The position numbers and the translations under genes are program-made. A stretch of DNA of 64,000 nt from Cryoendolithus antarcticus. Lineage: Eukaryota; Ascomycota; Dothideomycetes; Cladosporiales; Cladosporiaceae. The stretch spans positions 186,001 through 250,000 of the forward strand of contig NAJO01000021.1 of assembly GCA_002077065.1 (NCBI GenBank), read 5' to 3'. A model generated the notes under the pieces. The model saw only the letters and a list, made by a program, of their open reading frames with translations, was not told where the DNA came from and searched no databases. Shown here piece after piece: positions 50,621-59,976 of the stretch (the first letter of the stretch is position 1; the number at the start of each line of letters is the position of its first letter).

Positions 50621-52690
50621 ATGCCTCCCAAGCGTCAATCGATCCCAGCGAGTTGGGCGGCATATGAACGAAGTGGTCGAGCAGATTCCACAGACTCGAA
50701 TCTGAGTTACAACAGGGTGCTGTTTGACGAGGAAAGTCAACAGCACCATGACCGCGACACATCAGAAGAGGGACGTTTGCATCCGAGTGGAGCATACGAA
50801 CATGGTGGGCATGATGAGCAGAACCTGCGACATCGCCGATCCTCCATGTCCGTGCGAATAAATTCGCTTCGACAAGCGGGAGGGGTCAACAGCATCGACA
50901 ACTTTGCACGATCGTGGCAGCGAGCAGTGGGCTTCCACGAGATCACTCCTGCACGGCCGAGCTTCAGATATACCGAAAGTGCGGAGGAAGACGACGAGGA
51001 ATACCCTCGCGGTGAGGTGGGCAGCACACCAACGGAGAGTCGGGGACTGCTTCGACAAGCGCTGGAAGATGGCAGCGAGCGGAGGACGTCAGAGGCTGTG
51101 GAAGACGCCGAAGATCTCGCAAGACCCGAGCCGTCTCGCAACGATACGAAAAGCAGCTCAACTTCGACAATTCGACGCGATAGACCATCAGAGATTCAGG
51201 AACGCATCTCCGGGGTCCACGACGACAATATCTTCACCATCGAGCCCCAGCTCGCGTCCCCATTTGGCGGGTCTTACGGCTCAACATGGGGTTCCCTTTC
51301 CGCCCGCGTGAACGAGCCAGCGATGAAGCACGCTGGCCGCCTGTTTCGGCAACAACAGCAAGCGTCTACAAGTGCCACAGGACCTGACAAAGAGCGCGAG
51401 CCCTTGCTCGTAAAAGTCATAGCCGAAGACGATGGTCGGGTGGTGAATGTTGTCGTAGGGCAGTCCACACTCCCGCAGACCATCTTCAACTCCGTCAACG
51501 TCCTCATCGGCGTTGGCCTCCTTGCGCTTCCTCTAGCGCTGCGCTACTCAGGCTGGCTCTTCGGCCTGCTGTTTTTCATCTTCGCCGCAACAAGCACATC
51601 TTACACCGCCAAGCTTCTAGCAAAATGTCTAGATGTCGATTCCAGTCTCATCACCTTCGCGGATCTGGCCTACGTCTCCTTCGGTCCAAGTGCACGGATA
51701 GCAACGAGTATTCTCTTCTCCCTCGAGCTGCTAGCGACCTGCGTAGCCCTCATCGTGCTCTTCGCAGACAGTCTCAACGCACTGACCGAGAACTCCTGGG
51801 GCCTAACAGAATGGAAAATCCTGTGCGGCATCCTCCTCACGCCCCTCTCCTTCCTCCCACTACGCTGGCTATCCTTCACCTCCATCCTCGGAATCCTCTG
51901 CTGCCTCCTCATCGTCCTGGCAGTCTTCGCCGACGGCCTCCTGAAGCCCCACGCCCCAGGCTCCCTCCTCAATCCAATGCCAACGCACCTCTTCCCGTCA
52001 AATTGGGGCACCTTGCCCCTCTCCTTCGGCCTGCTGATGAGTCCATGGGGAGGCCACTCAGTCTTCCCCAACATCTACCGCGATATGCGACACCCGTACA
52101 AGTACCATCGCGCCGTGAACACGACTTACACGTTCACTTTCACGCTGGACATCTTCATGGCCGTCATCGGGCTCCTCATGTTCGGCGACGGCGTCAAAGA
52201 CGAAATCACACGCAACATCCTCTCGTCTGACTCTAAGGCCTACCCAGCGTGGCTGAGCGCAGTGATAGTAGTCTGCATCGCCATAATCCCACTCACCAAA
52301 GTCCCCCTCAACGCCCGGCCCATAATCTCAACACTGGAACTCTTCCTCGGTCTCGACGCCCGCACCCTTCCTGCCTCGCCTTCAATGACCGGTCTCTCCG
52401 GTCTCTCCCGCGCGATCGCCAAGATCGCCCTCCGCATCATTTGCATCATCGTCTTCGTGATTCTGGCCGTACTGGTACCGGACTTTGATCGGATCATGAG
52501 TCTGCTTGGAGCGGTGGCGTGTTTCACGATCTGCATTATCCTGCCTGTGGCGTTTCATCTGAAGCTTTTTGGGAGTGAGTTGAGCAAGTGGGAGAAAGCG
52601 AGGGACTGGACGTTGATTGTTGTGAGCTCGATGATGGCGATTGTTAGTACGGGGTTCAACTTTGTGCCCGAAGATCAACTGGGGTTGTGA
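50621..52690 (+). CDS. AVT1: Vacuolar amino acid transporter, AVT1-like (AAAP family)
   Basis: 689-aa single-exon ORF from ATG. Residues 1-275 are hydrophilic and Ser/Arg/Glu-rich, a long cytosolic N-terminus as in Avt1. The transporter core starts at about 285 with TIFNSVNVLIGVGLLALPLAL, the hallmark first helix of the amino acid/auxin permease family. About ten more membrane segments follow, including LTPLSFLPLRWLSFTSILGI and the FGLLMSPWGGHSVFPNIYRDM loop, ending ~residue 680. The family moves neutral amino acids across the vacuolar membrane using the proton gradient. Exact substrate is unknown. Divergent from eRF1. Confidence 0.92.
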   Translation: MPPKRQSIPASWAAYERSGRADSTDSNLSYNRVLFDEESQQHHDRDTSEEGRLHPSGAYEHGGHDEQNLRHRRSSMSVRINSLRQAGGVNSIDNFARSWQRAVGFHEITPARPSFRYTESAEEDDEEYPRGEVGSTPTESRGLLRQALEDGSERRTSEAVEDAEDLARPEPSRNDTKSSSTSTIRRDRPSEIQERISGVHDDNIFTIEPQLASPFGGSYGSTWGSLSARVNEPAMKHAGRLFRQQQQASTSATGPDKEREPLLVKVIAEDDGRVVNVVVGQSTLPQTIFNSVNVLIGVGLLALPLALRYSGWLFGLLFFIFAATSTSYTAKLLAKCLDVDSSLITFADLAYVSFGPSARIATSILFSLELLATCVALIVLFADSLNALTENSWGLTEWKILCGILLTPLSFLPLRWLSFTSILGILCCLLIVLAVFADGLLKPHAPGSLLNPMPTHLFPSNWGTLPLSFGLLMSPWGGHSVFPNIYRDMRHPYKYHRAVNTTYTFTFTLDIFMAVIGLLMFGDGVKDEITRNILSSDSKAYPAWLSAVIVVCIAIIPLTKVPLNARPIISTLELFLGLDARTLPASPSMTGLSGLSRAIAKIALRIICIIVFVILAVLVPDFDRIMSLLGAVACFTICIILPVAFHLKLFGSELSKWEKARDWTLIVVSSMMAIVSTGFNFVPEDQLGL

Positions 52691-52837
52691 GTGCTGTTCA
52701 CTTGGACCCTGGGCGGGAACTTCAAGGCGTTGCGATTAGCGAGGTGTCACAAGGTGCATTCTGGGCAATACAAAAGACGGGCCTTCATTTGTTACATATA
52801 TACAGGTCTCAACCCTGCTCTGCGAGTCTGGCATTGT

Positions 52838-53988
52838 TCATGCCACGACTACGCTCCCCTTTACCGCCACTCCTCCATCAGGCGTCTCCGTCCACACCTC
52901 CCACTTCCCATCTCCTGTCTCTGTGCCACAGAACTTCACCTCTTCGCCACAGTACAATGGTGCCAGGTTTCTGTACTCCACGCTCTTAATTCCTTTGCCA
53001 CTGGGTAATTGCTTCTTCAGCATCTCCATCATAAATACAAAGCTCAGCGGGCCGTGAAACAATCGTTCCCGATGCCCTTCGACTTCTCTGCAGTAGACAG
53101 GATCTAGATGTATGGCGTGCGCATTGAAGGTCAGTGCTGAGAAGCGGAAGAGCAGCTTCGGATCGGGGAGGATCGTGTGACTCCAGGTGGGCTTATGCGT
53201 TGGTCGAAGGATCTTCGACTTCTTCCCGACACCATCTGCAGGCGCTTGGCTCGGCGCAGCAGACGGATGCAGGAAGACGATATTCCTCGTCTCGAGAACA
53301 GATGCAGGACCGAAGTCTGTGTCGCTGTCACGCCATAGCCGTTGCCGTACGCGATGATGCAGGTCTAACTTCTCTTGCTCACTGTTCGCTGCAGCGGCCT
53401 GCTGCTCCACCTCGTCCTTGCTCGCCAGCGCTAGGCGACGCTCGATGCGGACGAAGAGCTTCTCCTCACCCTCCTTGCCCTTGACGTCCACATTCCGGAT
53501 GAACTCCGCGCAGACGCCTCGCTGGCCAGATAGCGTCAAGGGAGCCTCTTGGTTGTACAGCACGCGGCCGCCAGCCCACATGCGGCGTGTGAAGGGCGGG
53601 CCAGGGGATTGATCGGGGTTTGTGCCGTCGGGGAGCATCTCCGAGGAGGGTTTCGTGGGCTCGAAGTAGATTAGGTGGTGAGGTATGGGGAGGATCTGGG
53701 CTGGATCTGTCGGGGCAAGAGTCGAGGGAGGACTGGCAAGGGTCAGAGATGCTGGGTATTGGGCAGGTATGAAGCTCACGTGGTGCGCGGCAGGTAATCT
53801 GCCAATGTTATAGCTAGACGATGACTCGTCTGTGGGCTCAAGTCCTCGAATATGGGTGCGATCTTGCGCGTGGTCATTGAGTGTTGAAGGTCTGCGAAGG
53901 TCGATTGTTGCCGGCGGAGGCATTGAATTGGCGCATTGTGACGTGTAAGGAGTGGCCTCAGCCGTAGCATTCGTGTTGTGGTCGCCAT
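52838..53988 (-). CDS. HTD2: Mitochondrial 3-hydroxyacyl-thioester dehydratase type 2
   Basis: Two exons: 53988-53780 and 53732-52838, 47-nt intron (GTGAGC ... CTCTGACCCTTGCCAG), phase 2, 367 aa. Exon 1 begins MATTTRMLRLRPLLTRHNAP, a clear mitochondrial presequence, then FADLQHSMTTRKIAPIFEDL. Exon 2 carries HLIYFEP, PPFTRRMWAGGRVLY, VRQRLWRDSDTDFG (after an acidic/Gln-rich linker), the hot-dog segment SALTFNAHAIHLD with its conserved His, and the terminal YRNLAPLYCGEEVKFCG block. Htd2 catalyses the dehydratase step of mitochondrial type II fatty-acid synthesis, which feeds lipoate production. A longer frame through the intron (to 54088) lacks the presequence and is rejected. Confidence 0.9.
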
Positions 53989-54360
53989 CGTGGAGTACTG
54001 CTGGATAGCTTGATCCGAACAGGGAGTCGTGAGAGAAACATCGCGCGAAGGAGGATGAGCAATGTCGTGAGGGTTTGACTTCGATCAACCGGGAATAACA
54101 GGAAGCTCCAACCCCAGATCTGCTTTCGTGGGGGGGTGGTGGGCTGCTGACTAAGGCAGCATGGAACGCTCAGGCACGAAACGCTCAGGCACCAACTCGT
54201 CCCTAGCACACTGGTCCCTGCCGTGCTGTCAGATCCTTTTGTATGTCCAGCATGCTCTGAAGAGAGTGACTGGCTTAGAGAACTTTGCCTACTGCTAATG
54301 ACTCGCGAAAGATGTCGTTCTGACACCATGAAAGTACCCTGTGATCCGCCGTGAACCACC
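53989..54360. promoter_or_regulatory. Bidirectional promoter HTD2 / Zn2Cys6 factor
   Basis: 372 bp between divergent ATGs. It contains a direct repeat AACGCTCAGGCAC at 54165-54177 and 54180-54192 (15-nt period) and a G-rich run near 54130-54142. The repeat could be a double binding site controlling one or both genes. Confidence 0.45.
54165..54192. repeat. 13-bp direct repeat in the divergent promoter
   Basis: AACGCTCAGGCAC occurs twice, at 54165-54177 and 54180-54192, perfect, 2-nt spacer. It lies ~170 nt from the Zn2Cys6 factor ATG and ~180 nt from that of HTD2. Confidence 0.6.
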
Positions 54361-55963
54361 ATGCCTGGCGTTCCATCTGGATTAGGCTGTGATGCTTGCC
54401 GGAAGCAGAAGAAGAAGGTGCTGCATGGCTTTCGTCGTTTTGGCAAAGATGCAGTCCGACTGACCAGCCGAGCAGTGCGATACCGCTAAACCCGCCTGCG
54501 GTCGCTGCGAACGATTGGACTTGACCTGCAGTGGTGCCTTGCAGAAGAGGTACAAGTTCAAACAGCTCTACGCCTCGGAGACCACCGTGGACGCCGCACG
54601 GGCGAACTATACGCCTCCCAATAGCGATGGTCTCATCTGGGCAATCAGCATCGCATCCTCGCCTGCAACCGCTGCTGCAGACTCACTGCGTCTACGCTTC
54701 TTGGCTACCATCGTGCCCTCGACGGACTTCAAGCATAATCTAGCGTGGTCTTATGGGCCATACTTGCAAGAAGTCCCACGACGTCTCGGCGTGAGCCCAA
54801 GTATGGATGCAGCTATCGAAGCGTTAGTGCACGCGCATCACGACATCTGCCAACAAAAGCCGGTCTCCGTCATCTTTGTCCAGAAGTATGGCAAAGCGTT
54901 GCGTACCCTGCGTGAGGCTCTACAGAACGAGGAGATTGCGAGACGACCGGAGACTCTGGCTGCTGTCATGATATTACTGTAAGTATGATACTCAGATTGA
55001 TCGCTTGCACAAGTTGTAGGCTGACGGGGACAGCACATGTCAGGTACGTCGACATTTCGCGTATCTATAGGCCTGGAGAAAATACTAACGTGAGATAGGG
55101 CGTAGCAGGCATGTCTGGCAACGGCCACGTTGGGACTGGTCACGCACAAGGTGCCATTGCACTCATGCGAGCGCGAGGCTTCCACAAGGGTACGGATGAC
55201 TTTGAGCGTGTCATGGTGGTTTCGTTGTCGACTTCTGTGGTGAGTACTCTGGATGAACTGAGCTTTCTGACCATTGCTGACCAGCGAAATCCCTCAGCTC
55301 TTCGAAGCCCTTTTCAATCCCTCAATCCAACTTGCCACCTCCGAATGGCACGCCCTCCTCTCCATGGTCTCAGACACCGAGGTCATCTTCAACTACCTCG
55401 CCTGTTTCCCCGAGCTCATGCGCAGAGGCAAGGCTGCCCGGTATTGCTCTATCCCGGACCCGATTCTCGTGCAAGAAGCACGAGCAAACGAAGAGGCCCT
55501 ACGCCGCATCATCGAGCAGTCACGCATCGCGATCACGTCTCGTAAAGCCTTATCTCCTTTCGCCGCGCAAGCCAGAGGGGGACCTTACACCAACGACGCG
55601 CCCTTGATGCAGCATGTCCTGTGCGTTCTCTTCGGACTCGGTATTGTCTCAGCTTGTATCACCAGCGGCATTGACTTGGAGAATCGGGACTTGTATGCCT
55701 GGCGCTCTTCGTCATACGCCGACGAGATTATCGCGAATCTGCAGGATGTGAGCGAATGGTATCCAATAGGCTCTGGACTGCATCACTTCGCGCTCGTGAC
55801 TGCGTGGCTTGGTACCAACGATGAGGCTGTGAGGACTAGGCTCGATGAGGAGATGGCTTTTGTGAGGAATGTCACGAAGAGGGAGTCGATTGGGTCTTGG
55901 GATACTAGTGATGGCAAACTCCTGTGGATGGCTAAAGAGCTGAGATTGGAGAATCCGCCCTAG
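54361..55963 (+). CDS. Zn2Cys6 fungal transcription factor
   Basis: Five exons proposed: 54361-54417, 54476-54978, 55034-55043, 55099-55239 and 55298-55963, giving 458 aa. The binuclear cluster is formed across the first splice: C10-x2-C13-x6-C20-x6-C27-x2-C30-x6-C37 (CDACRKQKKK then CDTAKPACGRC). The middle region has ETLAAVMILL and GTGHAQGAIALMRARG, typical of fungal-specific regulators of this class; the rest is helical. Introns are 58, 55, 55 and 58 nt. The third exon is a 10-nt microexon; the alternative is a 19-nt exon (55020-55038) with a poor donor, so this spot is uncertain. The target pathway is unknown; the divergent neighbour is HTD2. Confidence 0.85.
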
Positions 55964-56394
55964 TGAATTTGCTATCGGCTGAGGCTACTGACTAGCCGGC
56001 TGGCCTATGTTGCTATTCTGTGGTGTATTACGTCGAGTCTCATGCCGCCGGAGACATCGTCGGGTAGAGCGTATGTGGCCCTGAACTGTGTTCTGGAGCG
56101 GAATAATCTTGCATTAGCCAAGGAAGCTGCTGGTGGCGGATGTGGATTCCGGGCATCTTATATGTAGCATTCGTCAAGAGCTGTGATGCACCACGAGATG
56201 AACGATATCCTGCAAGGCTCTGCCAAGGAAGTAGCTAAGCTTCTATACGAGCATCTGGAAGCCTGGCGAAAGAAACCGACGAGCATGCATGAGGAGGTGG
56301 TATGATAGGCAGGTCAACATGACAAGCCATGTTCTATAGGTTGATTATATACACCAAGCTATGCAATCACTAAGTAAAGGCGCCAGTGGAACAT
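55964..56394. terminator. Convergent 3' region between the Zn2Cys6 factor and PDX1
   Basis: 431 bp between converging stops. A 41-codon ATG ORF at 56042 is the only open frame of note and is not supported. Confidence 0.35.
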
Positions 56395-57393
56395 CTACCA
56401 CCCTCTCTTCGACAGCATGTCTCCGGTCTGCATGCCCTCGCAGTTGATGCCAACCATCGCCTCTCCAAGTCCCATGCTGGCCTCAGCCACGATCTTGGGG
56501 TCGTTGAAGTGCGTAGTAGCCAGCACAATAGCCTTCGCCCTCTTCGCCGCATCGCCGCTCTTGAAGATGCCGCTGCCAACGAACACACCATCGCAACCCA
56601 TCTGCATCATCAATGCCGCATCCGCTGGCGTAGCAATGCCTCCTGCCGCGAAGTTCACCACGGGTAGTCTGCCCAACCTCGCAGTCTCCCTCAGCAACTC
56701 CAAATCACACTCATGCTCCCGAGCCAACATCCTCAGCTCCACATCACTGGCGCTGCTGGCCCGTGCAATTTCCGCGTTGACGGTCTGCATGTGCCTTACA
56801 GCCTCAACCACATCCCCCGTCCCCGCCTCACCCTTCGTCCTGATCATCGCAGCGCCCTCGCTGATCCTCCTCAACGCCTCGCCCAAGTTCCTGCACCCAC
56901 ACACAAACGGCGTCTCGAACTGATGCTTCTCGACGTGGTACTTCGGGTCCGCCGGCGTGAGGACCTCACTCTCATCAATGTAATCCACACCTACAGCTTG
57001 CAGAATTTGGCACTCCACAATATGCCCAATCCGCGCCTTTGCCATCACAGGGATAGACACAGTATTCATGATCTCCTTTATCATGGTCGGGTCGGACATG
57101 CGTGCCACGCCACCGTCTCGACGAATGTCTGCGGGCACACGCTCAAGGGCCATTACTGCCACAGCGCCGGCTTCTTCGGCTATGCGGGCTTGGGCTGCGT
57201 CGACGACGTCCATTATCACGCCGCCTTTGAGCATTTGGGCTAGGCCGGCTTTGAGGGCGAAGGTGGCTTTGGGGGAGGGCTTGGAGGCGCCGTTGGTGGT
57301 GCCATTGCCGTTTGTTGCTGGGGCGGGGTGGGAGGGGAGGGCAGAGGTGGTGGCGTGGTCTCCATTGGTGGAGGGGGCGCCGTTGGTGTTCAT
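56395..57393 (-). CDS. PDX1: Pyridoxal 5'-phosphate synthase, PDX1/SNZ subunit
   Basis: The ATG at 57393 ([10 protein letters not shown]) is chosen; the frame goes 30 codons further but only from TTG. Product 332 aa. After a ~45-residue Asn/Gly/Thr-rich lead the (beta/alpha)8 barrel begins [20 protein letters not shown]. Active-site lysines sit in [12 protein letters not shown] and [11 protein letters not shown]; the phosphate-binding segments [14 protein letters not shown] and GVFVGSGIF are intact. With the glutaminase PDX2/SNO it makes PLP from ribose-5-phosphate, glyceraldehyde-3-phosphate and ammonia. In Cercospora nicotianae the orthologue, SOR1, is required for resistance to the photosensitiser cercosporin (singlet oxygen). 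PDX2 is not in this window. Confidence 0.95.
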   Translation of the reverse strand: MNTNGAPSTNGDHATTSALPSHPAPATNGNGTTNGASKPSPKATFALKAGLAQMLKGGVIMDVVDAAQARIAEEAGAVAVMALERVPADIRRDGGVARMSDPTMIKEIMNTVSIPVMAKARIGHIVECQILQAVGVDYIDESEVLTPADPKYHVEKHQFETPFVCGCRNLGEALRRISEGAAMIRTKGEAGTGDVVEAVRHMQTVNAEIARASSASDVELRMLAREHECDLELLRETARLGRLPVVNFAAGGIATPADAALMMQMGCDGVFVGSGIFKSGDAAKRAKAIVLATTHFNDPKIVAEASMGLGEAMVGINCEGMQTGDMLSKRGW

Positions 57394-58040
57394 CGTTGGT
57401 GTTGGATCGCTGCGATCTATCGTTTTTCTGGGTAGTGTAGGTTTCAATGCACTGGTCTTGCTTGTAGTTGAGGTGAATGGCAATGAGATCTTTGAGAGAA
57501 AGAATGGAGGTGTTCAGTATCAATGAGACGGAAGAAGGCACTATGACTCTATCATTCCACAGCGAGCACGGCGAGCACGAGCGAGATGCACTAGCATTTC
57601 TTGAGCCGAGCACAATAGCGGGTGGATGTCTTGGTAATGCACTTAATGCATGCCATTACGCCCTAGAGTCAGTCTAGATTTTTTCCAAACATGCCACTTT
57701 CACCCCGCGATCGGCTGGCGATGATGGCGCAACTTCATGCAGGGTTCACCAGATGCCGAGATCTCACGCATATGTTTGCCTCATTGGTGGTGACAGATCC
57801 TGAATCCGACCAAGCACTACATCCAGGTATAGTTTTTGCTCAATTTCTACAGCAACGGTAAAGCGGCATGGGAAGTGGACGAGGAATCATTTCTATGCTC
57901 CACACGCAGCATATATAGTCATTATGCAAAGCCGAGCTGCGATACAGCGAGTTATGCATCTCTTGTTGGTAATGAGGTAAGTACATGGCATACGTACCCA
58001 TTATGCAGGCATCAGAATGTCAGCTTAATTGTCGCCGTCG
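57394..58040. other. Spacer with PDX1 promoter and ORC2 3' end
   Basis: 647 bp between two minus-strand genes. Nothing gene-like with support. Confidence 0.4.
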
Positions 58041-59801
58041 CTAAATCAGCTCCTCTAGGATACCCTCCAGCTCCTCCCGCCTGAAAGGCACGATCAATCT
58101 CTCCGTGCCAAGTGCATCCTTCCTCGACTCGATCATCCGATGATCGTGGAACTCCTTCAGCAGCGTGCGGAAGTTGAGCTCGCTTGAGCACACAAATTCC
58201 TCAACAGCTTTGTGGTACAGTGTTCGATACTCCACGCCATCACTAGACGTCGTGACCACACCCCTCGGCGCCGCTTTCGCTTTGGCCTTCTTCGCTGGTC
58301 TCCCACGACCACGGACTCGTTTCGATGGTGTAGTCTGAGCTAGAGCTTCTTCTTCGTCCTCAGCACCGAGTAGATCGTCGTCCTCGTCGTCTGAGCCGCC
58401 GAAGCCATTCGTACCATCGGTAGCGACTTCTCCACCTCCATCGACAAGTGCGAGCTGCTCCGCCACGAGGATACGAAACAAATTTCTCGCGTTCTCCGGG
58501 AGCGACTTCAGCACGTACGCTACGCCGTCTTTGCCACCTAATCTTCGTCCACTTCGGCCGAGAAGAGCGTTGACTTCTTCAACGACGTCCAGCTCTGCCG
58601 TGAATGGCGCGAAGGTGGTGGTATCGTGGTAGAGGAACTTGAAGCTGCGAGTGAGGGAGAGGTCCCAGAGCAGGGCGAAATTAGGATTGTCTACGCTTGC
58701 GATCAGGGAGATTAATGGGTGCGCTGCGAGACGAGCAAAGATCGCCTGATGCTTGCGGAGGTTAGGGTGGTCGAGTGAGTGGACCAAGAGCGTGATATGT
58801 TGTCCCTGCGCACTGGGAGAAATCTGACTCAATATGAGGTCTGCCAAGGCAGGAGGCTGCGTGGGCAGCTTCGTGGACTTCGCGACTACTTGACCTGCGA
58901 GCGTCGCAAGGACGTCGCGTATAATCAGACCAGGTATGTAGCCATTCACAACGATGATCTTAGGCGGTACATCAGACTGAGTGTGATAGTGCGAAGCGAA
59001 TCCCATCAGCAAGCTTCGTTTCGATCCGTAGCCGTACATGCAGAGGTTGAACCCTTCCCCCAGCTCGAACATCCATTGATCGAAGCCTCGGTGATGCAAG
59101 CGTTTGAGCTGTTCGATGTCTTTACCATGTGGATCGGCGTAAAGCTCAGTCTGTTGACGGTACGTCTCGTGATTGAGCAACAGCTGGGACGACAACGTGT
59201 TGGCCGACGTTTTCGTGGCTCCTGGTCGATTCTGGTAGAAGTACAGCTCGTGAGGCGGCAGGTCAGGAGGAGGTGTGGGAGTTCGCTCTCTTCGCTTGCC
59301 CTTGGGTCTGCCGCGTGGTCTTGCAATCTTCGTAGGCGTGTCTTGCGTAGCATCCGGGATGGCCACACCAACGATGTCCTCATCGGAGACTGCCTCCCCC
59401 TCCACGTCGTCAAGAATCTCGGCAGCAAGCTGTGCTTCCGCAATGTCTCCCTCAGTATCGCTGTCATCCCGCACCACCTCTAATGTCCTTGCGCTCTTTC
59501 TACGAGCTGATCGGTCGTTTCGTGATGTGATTGGCGTAGCTTCATCATCTTTCTCCGCGCCTCGTATGGTCTGCGAAGGTGTCGTGAACAGCACTTTCTT
59601 CAGTGGACTGGGCGAAGGCACAAAATCCTTCAGCCCATTCAACTTCGTCGGTGTGCCTCGTAGTATCGACTTCCTCCCTGAAGGTATCTCTGCTGCCACT
59701 GGGCTGCTCGGAGCAATCTCGCTGCCCCTTGTCGACCTTCTCGACTTTCTGGGTGTCGGTGACTCGCCATCTTCATTCTCATCGCGGCGACGCTTCGACA
59801 T
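58041..59801 (-). CDS. ORC2: Origin recognition complex subunit 2
   Basis: The ATG at 59801 (MSKRRRDENEDGES) is chosen; the frame continues 43 codons upstream from a non-conserved start. Product 586 aa. Residues 1-190 are disordered and basic/acidic, with an AT-hook-like RPRGRPKGKRR. The ORC2 domain begins with the YFYQNRPG segment and contains HHRGFDQWMFELGEGFNLCMYGYGSKRSLL, IIVVNGYIPGL, LLVHSLDHPNLR and SLIASVDNPNFALLWDLS. The C-terminal winged-helix region (YRTLYHKAVEEFVCSSELNFRTLLKEF) is preceded by an acidic/basic insertion with RGRGRPAKKAKAK. It is nuclear and part of the six-subunit ORC that marks replication origins. Divergent from the karyopherin gene (175 bp). Confidence 0.95.
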   Translation of the reverse strand: MSKRRRDENEDGESPTPRKSRRSTRGSEIAPSSPVAAEIPSGRKSILRGTPTKLNGLKDFVPSPSPLKKVLFTTPSQTIRGAEKDDEATPITSRNDRSARRKSARTLEVVRDDSDTEGDIAEAQLAAEILDDVEGEAVSDEDIVGVAIPDATQDTPTKIARPRGRPKGKRRERTPTPPPDLPPHELYFYQNRPGATKTSANTLSSQLLLNHETYRQQTELYADPHGKDIEQLKRLHHRGFDQWMFELGEGFNLCMYGYGSKRSLLMGFASHYHTQSDVPPKIIVVNGYIPGLIIRDVLATLAGQVVAKSTKLPTQPPALADLILSQISPSAQGQHITLLVHSLDHPNLRKHQAIFARLAAHPLISLIASVDNPNFALLWDLSLTRSFKFLYHDTTTFAPFTAELDVVEEVNALLGRSGRRLGGKDGVAYVLKSLPENARNLFRILVAEQLALVDGGGEVATDGTNGFGGSDDEDDDLLGAEDEEEALAQTTPSKRVRGRGRPAKKAKAKAAPRGVVTTSSDGVEYRTLYHKAVEEFVCSSELNFRTLLKEFHDHRMIESRKDALGTERLIVPFRREELEGILEELI

Positions 59802-59976
59802 GCTCAAGTGCACTGCACTGCAACCAGGAGTCCTACATGATACACGTAAAGCATGGTGGTTCGCGTCGCGTGAAGCGTCGGAAGTGCGGACCGCTTCCCC
59901 GACTGCATATATGTATTTATTTGCCTGCATCTCCAGTCCACTTCACCTCACACTACACACCAACACTCCGCTCACC
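59802..59976. promoter_or_regulatory. Short bidirectional promoter ORC2 / karyopherin
   Basis: Only 175 bp separate the two ATGs. A TA-rich stretch CATATATGTATTTATTTG at about 59907-59924 is the sole TATA-like element. Confidence 0.5.

Noticed and set aside
52838..54088. Single-exon 416-codon reading of HTD2
   Set aside because: It reads through a 47-nt intron and lacks the mitochondrial presequence present in exon 1 of the spliced form.
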